Origin: Arcuatula senhousia
Lineage: Eukaryota > Mollusca > Bivalvia > Mytilida > Mytilidae
Direction: 5' to 3'
Length of the DNA stretch: 64,000 nt
Assembly: GCA_963971305.1 (NCBI GenBank)
Contig: OZ020309.1
Span: 4,705,001-4,769,000, forward strand
In this document: piece by piece, positions 1 to 7,723 of the stretch
Position numbering within the stretch: position 1 is the first letter of the stretch
How the letters are laid out: each line of letters starts with the position of its first letter
Notes under the pieces: generated by a model
Databases searched by the model: none
Seen by the model: the letters and a program-made list of their open reading frames with translations, nothing else
What the model was told of the DNA's origin: nothing
Position numbers and translations under genes: made by a program

Positions 1-1632
1 AAAACTTTAAAAGATTATCATAATTTATATCTTAAAACAGATGTTCTTATCTTGGCTGATGCATTTGAAAAATTTAGAAAATTCTTTTTGGAAAATCATG
101 AAATTGACCCATGTTACTGTTATTCCGCTCCTGGTTTGACATGGCAATGTGGATTAAAATATACAGGGGTAAAATTGGAATTGATAATCGATGTTGATAT
201 GTTACAAATGTTTGAGAAAGGAATAAGAGGAGGATTTTCCGGAGTTTTAGGACCAAGACACGTAAAAGCATTTAATAAATATACTCCAAATTATGATAAT
301 GGAAAAAGAATATTGGATGAATATGAAATGGAAGAATGTATAAAAATAATAAAAAATGGAGGAAATTTAAATGAATTTTTAATAGAAAAATATTTATTAT
401 ATCTTGATGCAAATAATTTATATGGTTGGGCAATGTCTCAAAAGTTACCAACTGGTGATTTTAAATGGGAAGAAGATCCTAATTATTATAAAAATATTCC
501 AAAAGGAAGAGGATGTATAATCGAATGTGATTTGAAATATACAAAAAAATGTAAAAAGAAAACATACAAATATCCTTTAGCGCCGGAAAAGATGAAAATA
601 AAAAAGGAAGAATTATCCCCTTATCAATTAAAATTATTAGGAAATAAACCATTGGGTAATGAAGAAAAATTATTTTTAACATTGAAAGATAAAGAAAAAT
701 ATATAATTCACGACAGCATTTTGAAAAAATACATTAAACTTGGGATGAAGGTAATAAAAGTTCACAGAACAATTTCGTTTAAAGAATCAGACTGGTTAGC
801 AAAATACATAAGTTTCAATACAGAACAAAGAACCAAAGCAAAATCAGATTTTGAAAAAGATCTTTGGAAATTGATGAACAACAGTTTCTACGGTAAAACG
901 CTGGAAAACATCAGAGGAAGAAGCGAAATTAAATTATTGACGGAAAGGGAAGAAGTTAAAAAATATATAAAAAAACCAAATTTTAAAGACTCAATTATAT
1001 TTAATGATAACTTTGTTGCAATTGAAAACAACGTCACCTCTATTAAATTTAATAAACCTATTTATTTGGGACAAACTATATTGGATTACTCAAAACAATT
1101 AATGTACGAGTTTTATTATAATATTGTTAATAAATTATGGAAAGAGAATGAAGTGGTTGCATCTGATACCGATAGTATGTTTTTGAATATTAAAGCCGAA
1201 GATGTTTACGAGGATATGAAAAACATATTAGACGAATTAGATACGTCCGGATATCCAAAGGATCACTCCTTATATTCAGAAAAAAATAAAAAGGTAATTG
1301 GTAAATTTAAAGATGAACTAAACGGGAAAATTATGAATGAAATAGTTTTCTTAAAAAGTAAAGCATATTCTTATACATTAACGGATTTAAGTGAAGAAAA
1401 AAAATTAAAAGGAATTGGAAAAACTACAATAACTAAAGATATTAAATTTGACGATTATAAAGATTGTCTATTTAACAACAAGACTAAAATGAATAAAATG
1501 TGTACACTAAACTCTAGCAAACACAAAATGTATGTTAATGAAGTAAATAAAATAAGTATGTCTCCGTTCGACGACAAAAGATATATTTTAGATAATGGAA
1601 TTGACACTCGTCCTTTTGGATTTTTATCCTAA
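1..1632 (+). CDS. Protein-primed family B DNA polymerase, C-terminal part (5' end outside window)
   Basis: The reading frame is open from base 1, so the gene enters from the left; 543 codons are visible, and the ATG-less left edge is not a start. In protein-primed PolB enzymes this part is the palm and thumb and replicates the linear element. Motif A (LYLDANNLYGWAM) lies at about 394-435, motif B (KLMNNSFYGKT) at about 868-900, and motif C (SDTDS) at 1162-1176 with both catalytic aspartates present. A lysine-containing block (FLKSKAYSY) follows at about 1350-1376. The 3'-5' exonuclease and any N-terminal domains are upstream. No frameshift or stop interrupts the visible part. The stop overlaps by 9 bp the convergent gene at 1624-2043. 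Confidence 0.93.
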   Translation, partial: KTLKDYHNLYLKTDVLILADAFEKFRKFFLENHEIDPCYCYSAPGLTWQCGLKYTGVKLELIIDVDMLQMFEKGIRGGFSGVLGPRHVKAFNKYTPNYDNGKRILDEYEMEECIKIIKNGGNLNEFLIEKYLLYLDANNLYGWAMSQKLPTGDFKWEEDPNYYKNIPKGRGCIIECDLKYTKKCKKKTYKYPLAPEKMKIKKEELSPYQLKLLGNKPLGNEEKLFLTLKDKEKYIIHDSILKKYIKLGMKVIKVHRTISFKESDWLAKYISFNTEQRTKAKSDFEKDLWKLMNNSFYGKTLENIRGRSEIKLLTEREEVKKYIKKPNFKDSIIFNDNFVAIENNVTSIKFNKPIYLGQTILDYSKQLMYEFYYNIVNKLWKENEVVASDTDSMFLNIKAEDVYEDMKNILDELDTSGYPKDHSLYSEKNKKVIGKFKDELNGKIMNEIVFLKSKAYSYTLTDLSEEKKLKGIGKTTITKDIKFDDYKDCLFNNKTKMNKMCTLNSSKHKMYVNEVNKISMSPFDDKRYILDNGIDTRPFGFLS

Positions 1633-2043
1633 CTTCCATGCAACAAATCCAGTTAATGCCATACCACCAACAACAAATGCAATCTCTCTATTTTTCTGGT
1701 CATCCGATGGAGTATAAAAATCATTTAATGTAGGTTTGTCTGGTAACTGAGATAATTGTTTATTTGTGACACGATAGTATAGTTTCATTGCCTGGTGAAC
1801 ATCTTCAAAAGTCTGAACCGCGTGATGTTCCTTTTGTAATTGTTCATTAATAAAATCTAATCTTTGTATTCTTTTTTTATTCCATTCCGCTTGTGCTTTT
1901 TCCAATTTTTCTATAGCTTTATCATGTCTGATTTTCTCTTCGTTTGCATTACTACCCATATGCGAAAATAAATAATTACTCCCCGAAAATGCAAAAGCGT
2001 TTGTTATTGCCCCACCAAGCATCATTGCTAAAGCGCTTGCCAT
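1624..2043 (-). CDS. Conserved invertebrate-Polinton protein, membrane-associated, 139 aa
   Basis: The protein has a hydrophobic small-residue N-terminus (residues 1-20), a long charged central stretch likely to be helical or coiled (about 35-80), and a C-terminal hydrophobic segment (about 120-138). From memory of the family, similar proteins accompany Polinton capsid genes in cnidarian and mollusc genomes; their function is unknown. The start is supported by TTATAAAATG, a version of the start motif seen across this element. The 3' end overlaps the convergent polymerase gene by 9 bp, and the neighbour at 2073-2309 lies 29 bp upstream. A minor virion or membrane-linked role is only a guess. 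Confidence 0.75.
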   Translation of the reverse strand: MASALAMMLGGAITNAFAFSGSNYLFSHMGSNANEEKIRHDKAIEKLEKAQAEWNKKRIQRLDFINEQLQKEHHAVQTFEDVHQAMKLYYRVTNKQLSQLPDKPTLNDFYTPSDDQKNREIAFVVGGMALTGFVAWKLG

Positions 2044-2072
2044 TTTATAATCATTGTTTTAAAGAGGTTCGC

Positions 2073-2309
2073 TCACTTCATTATATCAGCGGGTATGATA
2101 CCTTGTTTAACCAACATATCTTTAGTTGCCATTGCGAGTAGTATATCAACGGTTAACATTGCAACATCATGCATATTGAAATCCACTTTTGGTGCCGATC
2201 TTTTTAATACCTTTCTACCTAATTCCGCATATCCAATTGTTAATAACGTTTCCACTCCCGCATGATATAACATATTTACAATTTCTTTTCCGTCTTTTGA
2301 TGCTGCCAT
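2073..2309 (-). CDS. Small hydrophobic Polinton protein, 78 aa
   Basis: This short gene has two hydrophobic helices, at about residues 18-28 and 47-65. It lies in line with its neighbours on the minus strand (15 bp from the gene at 2325-2714, 29 bp from the one ending at 2043). The start codon is preceded by TATTAAAATG, matching the start motif of this element. Similar small proteins next to the 139-aa type protein are a recurrent pairing in invertebrate Polintons, as far as I recall. Function is unknown. Confidence 0.65.
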   Translation of the reverse strand: MAASKDGKEIVNMLYHAGVETLLTIGYAELGRKVLKRSAPKVDFNMHDVAMLTVDILLAMATKDMLVKQGIIPADIMK

Positions 2310-2324
2310 TTTAATATAATAAAT

Positions 2325-2714
2325 TTAGTTAAATTCAAAAGGGTCAATTTCTTTTTTTTCTTTTTTTGATTCCTTTTTACACTCCATGGTTTTTTCTGGT
2401 TTTTTATTTTTATTATGAATATACCACCCCAATCCAACAATACCTATTGGAAAAAGTACAAATCCATAATTTAATAAATTTATTGAATGTTCTGGACAAG
2501 GAGGAAGACAAATTTCTTTTGGTTCATCTGTTTCTGAATCTTTTGTTATTTGTTTGATTTTTAAATTTTCTATTTTCATTTTTTCTAATTCTTTTTTTCT
2601 TAATTCTGCATTTCTTGTTCTTACTTCTGCACCCCTTTTACCGGCTGCAACCCTTTTTGGGTTTTTCTTTTTTTCTTCTTTGTTTTCTGGTTGTTCGATA
2701 TTTTCATTCATCAT
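2325..2714 (-). CDS. Lys-rich single-pass membrane protein, 129 aa
   Basis: The N-terminal half is very basic and charged (residues about 10-55, many K, R and E), followed by one hydrophobic segment (about 82-100) and a lysine/glutamate-rich tail. This suggests a small membrane-anchored or DNA-contacting virion protein, but no family is recognised. Its start overlaps the 3' end of the 202-codon gene by 11 bp. Two ATGs lie close together (2714 and 2707); the first is preceded by TAGAAAATG, a weaker form of the local start motif. Confidence 0.6.
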   Translation of the reverse strand: MMNENIEQPENKEEKKKNPKRVAAGKRGAEVRTRNAELRKKELEKMKIENLKIKQITKDSETDEPKEICLPPCPEHSINLLNYGFVLFPIGIVGLGWYIHNKNKKPEKTMECKKESKKEKKEIDPFEFN

Positions 2715-3312
2715 TTTCTATGTCATTATTTGAAGGCGCTTCGTTTTCTGAATCTTTTTTAAATTCTATATGTTTTGCCGTTGTTAGCATTGCAGTAAAA
2801 GGGGCAAGATACATTCCAAATTTATAATACAATTCACAACATGCACTATTTAAAGCGTTATTAACAAAAGGGTCTTCCTCTAAATCTTGTATTAGTTTTG
2901 GAGGATCAACAACTTTAAAATATTTTGATACACCCAAGACATACAAATTTATAAAACAGTTTCCCAAAGTCTTTGTCATACTAGACCCTAATCTTGCTTC
3001 ATATTTACAGTATAGTTTGTTTATTTGTTCCGTTGTCATTCTGTCGATATCTGATATTTGTAGTTCTCTTCCAATATATTGTTTACTTTTTCCACCGACA
3101 ACAATAGCCGATAATCTCTCACGTTTTTTATCTTGTGAGAAACCATCAACATCCAAGTTTTCCCCCTCAATTTGATCACCTAAAAATTCTTCAGCATTCA
3201 TTTTATATGTTGAAAAAAAAGAATTTCTAAATTTTAAAAATTTAAATACGAAATATCCAACCAATGATAAGACAGCCATGTTTGTTGTAATTGTTAGAAT
3301 TTCTAGAAGCAT
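2704..3312 (-). CDS. Conserved Polinton protein with N-terminal membrane anchor, 202 aa
   Basis: Residues 1-27 form a hydrophobic signal-anchor. The middle (about 75-175) is a conserved-looking domain with IGRELQISDID and KYEARLG segments, a hydrophobic stretch near YKFGMYLAPFTAML, and an acidic asparagine-rich tail. Related proteins recur beside the capsid and ATPase genes in invertebrate Polintons; function is not known. The start lies just downstream of the AAGCATTAC-type repeats in the 89-bp spacer that separates it from the ATPase gene. The stop overlaps the next gene by 11 bp. Confidence 0.7.
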   Translation of the reverse strand: MLLEILTITTNMAVLSLVGYFVFKFLKFRNSFFSTYKMNAEEFLGDQIEGENLDVDGFSQDKKRERLSAIVVGGKSKQYIGRELQISDIDRMTTEQINKLYCKYEARLGSSMTKTLGNCFINLYVLGVSKYFKVVDPPKLIQDLEEDPFVNNALNSACCELYYKFGMYLAPFTAMLTTAKHIEFKKDSENEAPSNNDIENDE

Positions 3313-3339
3313 TGCTTTTTTTTAATGCTTATTTTTGCC

Positions 3340-3401
3340 TAATTTCTTAAGCATTACCCAAGCAATACCTAAGCATTTCTTAAGCATTACTTGAGCATTA
3401 C
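3340..3401. repeat. Cluster of imperfect 10-11 bp repeats in the spacer between ATPase and 202-codon genes
   Basis: Five or six imperfect copies of a TTAAGCATTAC-like unit follow each other head to tail directly 5' of the 202-codon gene and 3' of the ATPase stop. This is the only clustered repeat inside the coding block, so a binding site for a regulator or replication protein is possible. Confidence 0.55.
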
Positions 3402-4031
3402 TTAGTCAAGTAACCAATAATCGGTAGGTTGATCTGTCCTTAATATTAATTTACGATGCTTTTTTTTCTTAAGTTCTTCCTTTATTCTTTGCCTTTCTTC
3501 CAAAGTTGGGATGACGTCATTTTCTCTTAAACAATTGTCGTAACTATCCCTGTCTTTTGTGTAAAACATACATAACCATTTTGTTTGTTCTCTCAGATCT
3601 TTTAAGACAGAGTTGTATCTCTGAGAAATGACCCACACCGATTGTTCCGCGTGTCTTCCTGAAAATGCAAGCTCAGACAACATATCTTTTTTCTTTGTTA
3701 GTTCTTTTGTTGCACTGCAATCATCAATAATATATAACGTTGGATGACCGGCATATTTATTAAAAAAAAATCTCAAAAGCTCCTGTAACTTTTCTTCTTC
3801 TTTTACTATTGGATTAACGATGATTAGATTTTTTGTTTTTGGTTTTTTAACGTCACCAATCCATTCACGATTTTTGTATGCTTTGTTCCATTGAATGGTT
3901 GGGCAAAGTACAACTATATGTTCAAACACTTTATTATATTCTTTTTCTAATAAATCAAGAACAAATTCAGTCTTTCCACATCCTGTTTGACCGCAGATTA
4001 TTGCACAATGGGGATATTTTGGCATTTCCAT
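3402..4031 (-). CDS. A32/FtsK-HerA-type genome-packaging ATPase, 209 aa
   Basis: Walker A is GQTGCGKT at residues 14-21 and Walker B is LYIIDD at about 99-104. A following block, GRHAEQSVWVISQ at 125-137, carries the polar sensor glutamine typical of the A32-like packaging ATPases of Polintons and nucleocytoplasmic large DNA viruses. In this family the enzyme pumps DNA into the capsid. The length is normal for the short Polinton form and the frame is intact. The start at 4031 is preceded by CCTTAAAAAATG; a second ATG two codons later is also possible. It lies 29 bp downstream of the major capsid gene, fitting a morphogenesis cluster. Confidence 0.92.
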   Translation of the reverse strand: MEMPKYPHCAIICGQTGCGKTEFVLDLLEKEYNKVFEHIVVLCPTIQWNKAYKNREWIGDVKKPKTKNLIIVNPIVKEEEKLQELLRFFFNKYAGHPTLYIIDDCSATKELTKKKDMLSELAFSGRHAEQSVWVISQRYNSVLKDLREQTKWLCMFYTKDRDSYDNCLRENDVIPTLEERQRIKEELKKKKHRKLILRTDQPTDYWLLD

Positions 4032-4048
4032 TTTTTAAGGAACTGAAA

Positions 4049-4059
4049 GGGCTTCGCCC
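4049..4059 (-). terminator. Short perfect hairpin after the major capsid gene
   Basis: On the minus strand the sequence GGGC-GAA-GCCC followed by TTTC lies 2 bp past the capsid stop and before the ATPase start. It may mark the capsid mRNA 3' end, but nothing tests this here. Confidence 0.35.
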
Positions 4060-4060
4060 A

Positions 4061-5326
4061 CTAATAATTAACTTCTTTAAATCTTCCATCTTCAAAATTA
4101 ATTTGTGCATCTTGTATAACAAACAGATAAACATTTATTGATTTGTCTGCTCCTGAAGTTTTGGTTATTTGTATGGTAACGCCTTCAGAAGTGTTTTCGA
4201 TTCTTCTGCCCGAACCGTGTAATGCATTATCATCCGTTGAACGTAAATCTAGCCACAATGCGTAATTAGTCGTTAAATATTTTTCCAATGTTGTATATGA
4301 TAAATTTAGATTTTTTGCAATCAGGTTTGTTTCTTTATCCCTTTTTGAATTCAAACCAAAGAATTTATTTATTTCATCCCACTGTTGATATGCTTTCATT
4401 CCTTGACTATAAAGTTGATTTGGAACCCCTTCAATTGTCATTTCTACTTTTGTTATGTTAGGATTATAAAAAGTTTCAGTGCTTGTCCTATCAGGATCTT
4501 CAAAAAGCATTAGAATTCCTTTCATGCTTCTGGCCGGAACATTTAAATTAATATTCCACAATGTATCGGATTTGTTTTTGGTTATTTTTCTATGTCTCAG
4601 TATTCTATCGTACAAAATAACCATCTTACCGTCAACTTGTTGCCTTATCTGTCTTGCCAATTCAGCATCAGTAACCATATCAAATTCTAAACAAATGTTT
4701 TTGACTTTATAACTTGCAGATGCATCCGACGATTTGATAACATCACCATAACTATTAAATGTAAGTTCATATTCAAGTCTATCACCAAGACCCGCTTGAT
4801 AAAAAGGCATATGAGTTTCTAAAAGTTCAAAATCAAGTGGGATACAAAATCTTGAACCATATGCAGTTGCAATGGCCTCATCTCCCACGTCTGACCCTTT
4901 ATCATCTGCACCAACCCTATGTTTTAACATGTTTGCCTCACCGATACCTTGATATGCCATATTTACACGTTCAGATGCAGATTTCCATAAATCAGTATAG
5001 CAATAATAGATGTCACTATCATCAATTGACATAATTTCATTTCCGCTAATACGAATTGTTGTTTTTTTAACTATTGCCCTTCCTATGTTTTGATATATAG
5101 TTGCATTGTCGTCTGTGGATTGGATTTCTATTTCGAATGCTAATCTGGTTGTTCCGGGAACAATAACATCATTGTTGCCTAGATTTGGGAATCTCACTAA
5201 TAACTGTTGATTTTGATCAATAGTTGAAGGATTATTGGTTATCACCACACTTTGGCGAATACCTTTTACACCGCGGGGTTCTCTTGTTTTTCTGTAGGGA
5301 TTTAATTTGTTTCCGTATGCCGACAT
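4061..5326 (-). CDS. Major capsid protein, double jelly-roll type, 421 aa
   Basis: The protein is rich in beta-strand-like segments over its whole length. It opens with a short basic arm and matches, by recognition, the F54H12.2-like family that is the Polinton/adintovirus major capsid protein; such proteins form the hexon-like trimers of the icosahedral shell. The ORF extends 12 codons further upstream (to 5362), but I chose the ATG at 5326. It is preceded by CCTTTAAAAATG, the start motif of this element, and it avoids overlap with the gene ending at 5346. No frameshift or stop is seen. The neighbours are the ATPase (29 bp downstream) and two probable capsid-related genes upstream. Confidence 0.85.
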   Translation of the reverse strand: MSAYGNKLNPYRKTREPRGVKGIRQSVVITNNPSTIDQNQQLLVRFPNLGNNDVIVPGTTRLAFEIEIQSTDDNATIYQNIGRAIVKKTTIRISGNEIMSIDDSDIYYCYTDLWKSASERVNMAYQGIGEANMLKHRVGADDKGSDVGDEAIATAYGSRFCIPLDFELLETHMPFYQAGLGDRLEYELTFNSYGDVIKSSDASASYKVKNICLEFDMVTDAELARQIRQQVDGKMVILYDRILRHRKITKNKSDTLWNINLNVPARSMKGILMLFEDPDRTSTETFYNPNITKVEMTIEGVPNQLYSQGMKAYQQWDEINKFFGLNSKRDKETNLIAKNLNLSYTTLEKYLTTNYALWLDLRSTDDNALHGSGRRIENTSEGVTIQITKTSGADKSINVYLFVIQDAQINFEDGRFKEVNY

Positions 5327-5345
5327 TTTTAAAGGAAAAAATTTG

Positions 5346-5861
5346 TTATAAAAATAATTCAATTGTTAATGATATTACAATGTCTACACTTGATGCATTT
5401 TCCCATGGGACTGACAAAGCATCCGATATTAATGGTTTAGCGTCAATAACAAAATTTATTGCATCTCCAGCTTCAACTTTTAAAGGGATGTAAAACGTTT
5501 CAAAATTACCATAAATATTTGCGTCATAATTCAGTTTATATTTTAATGAATCATTAAGATTTATGGTAATGTATATAGAATCCGCGGTTGGTGCAGCATT
5601 TCTTGCACTCATTCCTAGAATTTGTCCGGGATAGGCCATTATATATTCAACTTCACTTCCATTTTCACCAAAACCAATTTTTCTACTTTTGCCAACATCC
5701 CCCTTATATGCTGTATTAATACTTATTATTTTTCTATCTGGTATATTTTGAACTTTTTCATATAAAATAGTATTATTGAGATTTATTATTTTCATTGAAT
5801 TCTTAATATCATTCAATTCTGATTCGGGAAATTTTTTTTTATTAAAACCAAATATACTCAT
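5346..5861 (-). CDS. Probable structural beta-rich protein, 171 aa
   Basis: The gene lies between the major capsid and probable penton genes. After a charged N-terminus (about 1-40) the protein has alternating hydrophobic residues typical of beta strands and a C-terminus ending in SLTIELFL. This suits a capsid accessory, cement or spike protein, but no motif decides. The start is placed at 5861, where TTATAAAATGA provides the start motif and the ATG overlaps the TGA of the upstream gene by the classic ATGA arrangement. A start 7 codons further upstream is possible but unsupported. Confidence 0.65.
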   Translation of the reverse strand: MSIFGFNKKKFPESELNDIKNSMKIINLNNTILYEKVQNIPDRKIISINTAYKGDVGKSRKIGFGENGSEVEYIMAYPGQILGMSARNAAPTADSIYITINLNDSLKYKLNYDANIYGNFETFYIPLKVEAGDAINFVIDAKPLISDALSVPWENASSVDIVISLTIELFL

Positions 5862-6505
5862 TTTATAAGCTCCAAAATGCAAACCACAGGTAATTTATTA
5901 TTTATCTTATTATTATTCTCATCTCTAATTTCTAATTTAAATTCTGTTATAACATCGTTTACCAAGCATTTATATTCCGGATTTTCAAATCTAACTGTTA
6001 TAACATCCCCGAACTCTTTATTTTCAACAGGAATAACCGTTAATAAAGTACTAGGCTTTCCATCAAAATAATTATGAGAAGTACTTACTTGCTCCAAATG
6101 TAAATACAATGATTTGTGAATAGCAAAATCTATGGGTTTATTTCCTACGTGCGTTTGATTGGCTTCAAATATTTGTTTATGTCTGAATCCCAACATCTGT
6201 TTCAATCCTTTACTTATTTTTAAATCAGTTGGTGTTGTCAATGATGCAAACCCATTTGTTTCATTTACTTCTATTGTAATATTCGCTTTTTGAAATTCAT
6301 CTTTAAGTTTTTGAAACCCATAACATCCATCTGTAATTTTTATGGTTTTTCTTTCTTCAACTTTTCGTATTTGTTCATCTAAAACATTATACCAACCTAA
6401 ATTATATGTTATGGATTTTAAACCGATTTGTTTATTTCCATTTCTATTATCAATGCCTTCACTTAGATTTATTATATTATTAATATTTGATATAGTGTGA
6501 TACAT
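5858..6505 (-). CDS. Probable minor capsid (penton) protein, single jelly-roll, 215 aa
   Basis: The protein has a helical or charged first third and then a beta-rich half. The last 40 residues contain a F-x-L-x-I-R-D-E-N-N-x-K-I type strand-turn-strand followed by a hydrophobic strand, the pattern I associate with Polinton minor capsid (penton) proteins. The neighbourhood with capsid and ATPase genes agrees. The start at 6505 is preceded by ATCTTAAAAAATG and faces, 15 bp away, the start of the plus-strand gene at 6521. The stop overlaps the next start by ATGA. Penton identity is an inference. Confidence 0.6.
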   Translation of the reverse strand: MYHTISNINNIINLSEGIDNRNGNKQIGLKSITYNLGWYNVLDEQIRKVEERKTIKITDGCYGFQKLKDEFQKANITIEVNETNGFASLTTPTDLKISKGLKQMLGFRHKQIFEANQTHVGNKPIDFAIHKSLYLHLEQVSTSHNYFDGKPSTLLTVIPVENKEFGDVITVRFENPEYKCLVNDVITEFKLEIRDENNNKINNKLPVVCILELIK

Positions 6506-6520
6506 TTTTTAAGATAAAAA
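6506..6520. promoter_or_regulatory. 15-bp divergent start region shared by two genes
   Basis: The minus-strand start at 6505 and the plus-strand start at 6521 are separated by only 15 bp of T6-AAGAT-A5 type sequence. Each ATG is led by a run of five A residues, so any promoter must be bidirectional or extend into the opposite gene. Confidence 0.55.
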
Positions 6521-7723
6521 ATGACTAAAATAACAGAAGAATTTAAATATAATCCCAATGCAGAGCATGACACTCGTCCAAATAATAAGGTAAAGAAAAG
6601 TTTGAATCTTATCAAACAAACAATATTTGTTAATCAAAAAGATAGCTTTGAAGTCATTTTCCCTGATTTATTTAAAAATTATCAAAATCCACCAATACAC
6701 ACCAACGAACCATGGAATACATGGATTCATTCCTCATTTGATTGGTGGCAATGTCAGCTAAACTTTGCCGTCTGGTGTGCCACTGCAGGATGTGGGGTTT
6801 CTTTTGTTGATCATATTCAAAATACCACAAATCTTACCAGGTCGGTTTATATGTTTCATTTGTATTATTGTACGGCTAGAATCTTAAAAGAACTTAAATC
6901 CCCTTTACCAAGTGACCCGGCATTTTGTTATTACAAAAACCCATATTCTAAAGCTGCTTATGAACGATTATGTAATTAGTTTAATGTTTCTCCAAGAACA
7001 GATTGGAGACAGAAAATGGAAAAAGCATGGCAAGGATTGGGATACTTTACCCAGTATTATAAACCAGGTGGAGAATATAGATATCATCACAAAAGTGAAG
7101 GACCTTTTTTTAATGTTATGGATAAATTATATCATTCACAGGATATAAGTATGGCTTGGACAACATTTATACCAAACATATCAAAGGGTTTTACAAAAGC
7201 TGGAATAGAACGAATTAATGAAAGTATTAGAACTTATGTGTGGGCTTTATTAGGTGCACAATCTCAAACAAAAGTAGAAATATTAAAAGTAGGAACAGGA
7301 TTTGATGCACAAAAACAATTTTTAGCAAATGTACAAGATGTTATTAACAGTCCTATCGATTTGCCCACTCAGATATCAAATTATCAAAATGTTTTAAAAT
7401 ATGCAAGAAGTAAAGTTGATTACGCTTATGGACTTGGTTTATACATGTCTCCCAGCGATATGGTTTTACAAATTGGTACTATCGTTGGTTATAATAATAA
7501 AATTGTAATTGCAACAGAAAACCAAACGCTCGGCTTGAACGACGATTTGAATAATAAAAATTTTGATCCTGTTGATTCTAACCCAAAAAAGTCAGAACCA
7601 AAAATACCGGAACCAATAACAATAAAACAAGTTCAAATACATGACGATCACGAAGATCATAAAAAGGCAATAATATTTGGAAGTATTGTATTGGGTATTA
7701 CAGCGCTTAATTTATTTTCTTAA
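6521..7723 (+). pseudogene. Conserved Polinton protein split by an in-frame TAG (152 + 235 codons seen as ORFs)
   Basis: Two ORFs, 6521-6979 and 7016-7723, are in the same frame. They are separated only by the TAG at 6977-6979 and 12 sense codons. In the family as I recall it, both parts belong to one protein of about 400 residues, so this is one gene with a nonsense codon rather than two genes. The first part is Trp-rich with a CATAGCG-type cysteine segment. The second ends in a proline/lysine-rich linker and a C-terminal hydrophobic helix. The start is preceded by GATAAAAAATG. A leaky stop cannot be excluded, but the base after TAG is T and no known readthrough context is present. Function is unknown; a structural or membrane role is possible. 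Confidence 0.75.

Noticed and set aside
3340..3401. CRISPR-like array (short repeats)
   Set aside because: Repeats are contiguous and imperfect with no unique spacers. None of the other arrays (22.0, 52.7, 17.2 kb) has repeat-spacer structure either.
5327..5362. Twelve extra N-terminal codons of the major capsid protein
   Set aside because: The upstream ATG overlaps the neighbouring gene and lacks the start motif present at 5326.
7016..7723. Separate 235-codon gene
   Set aside because: It is in the same frame as 6521-6979 and separated from it by one TAG and 12 codons, so it is annotated as one split gene.
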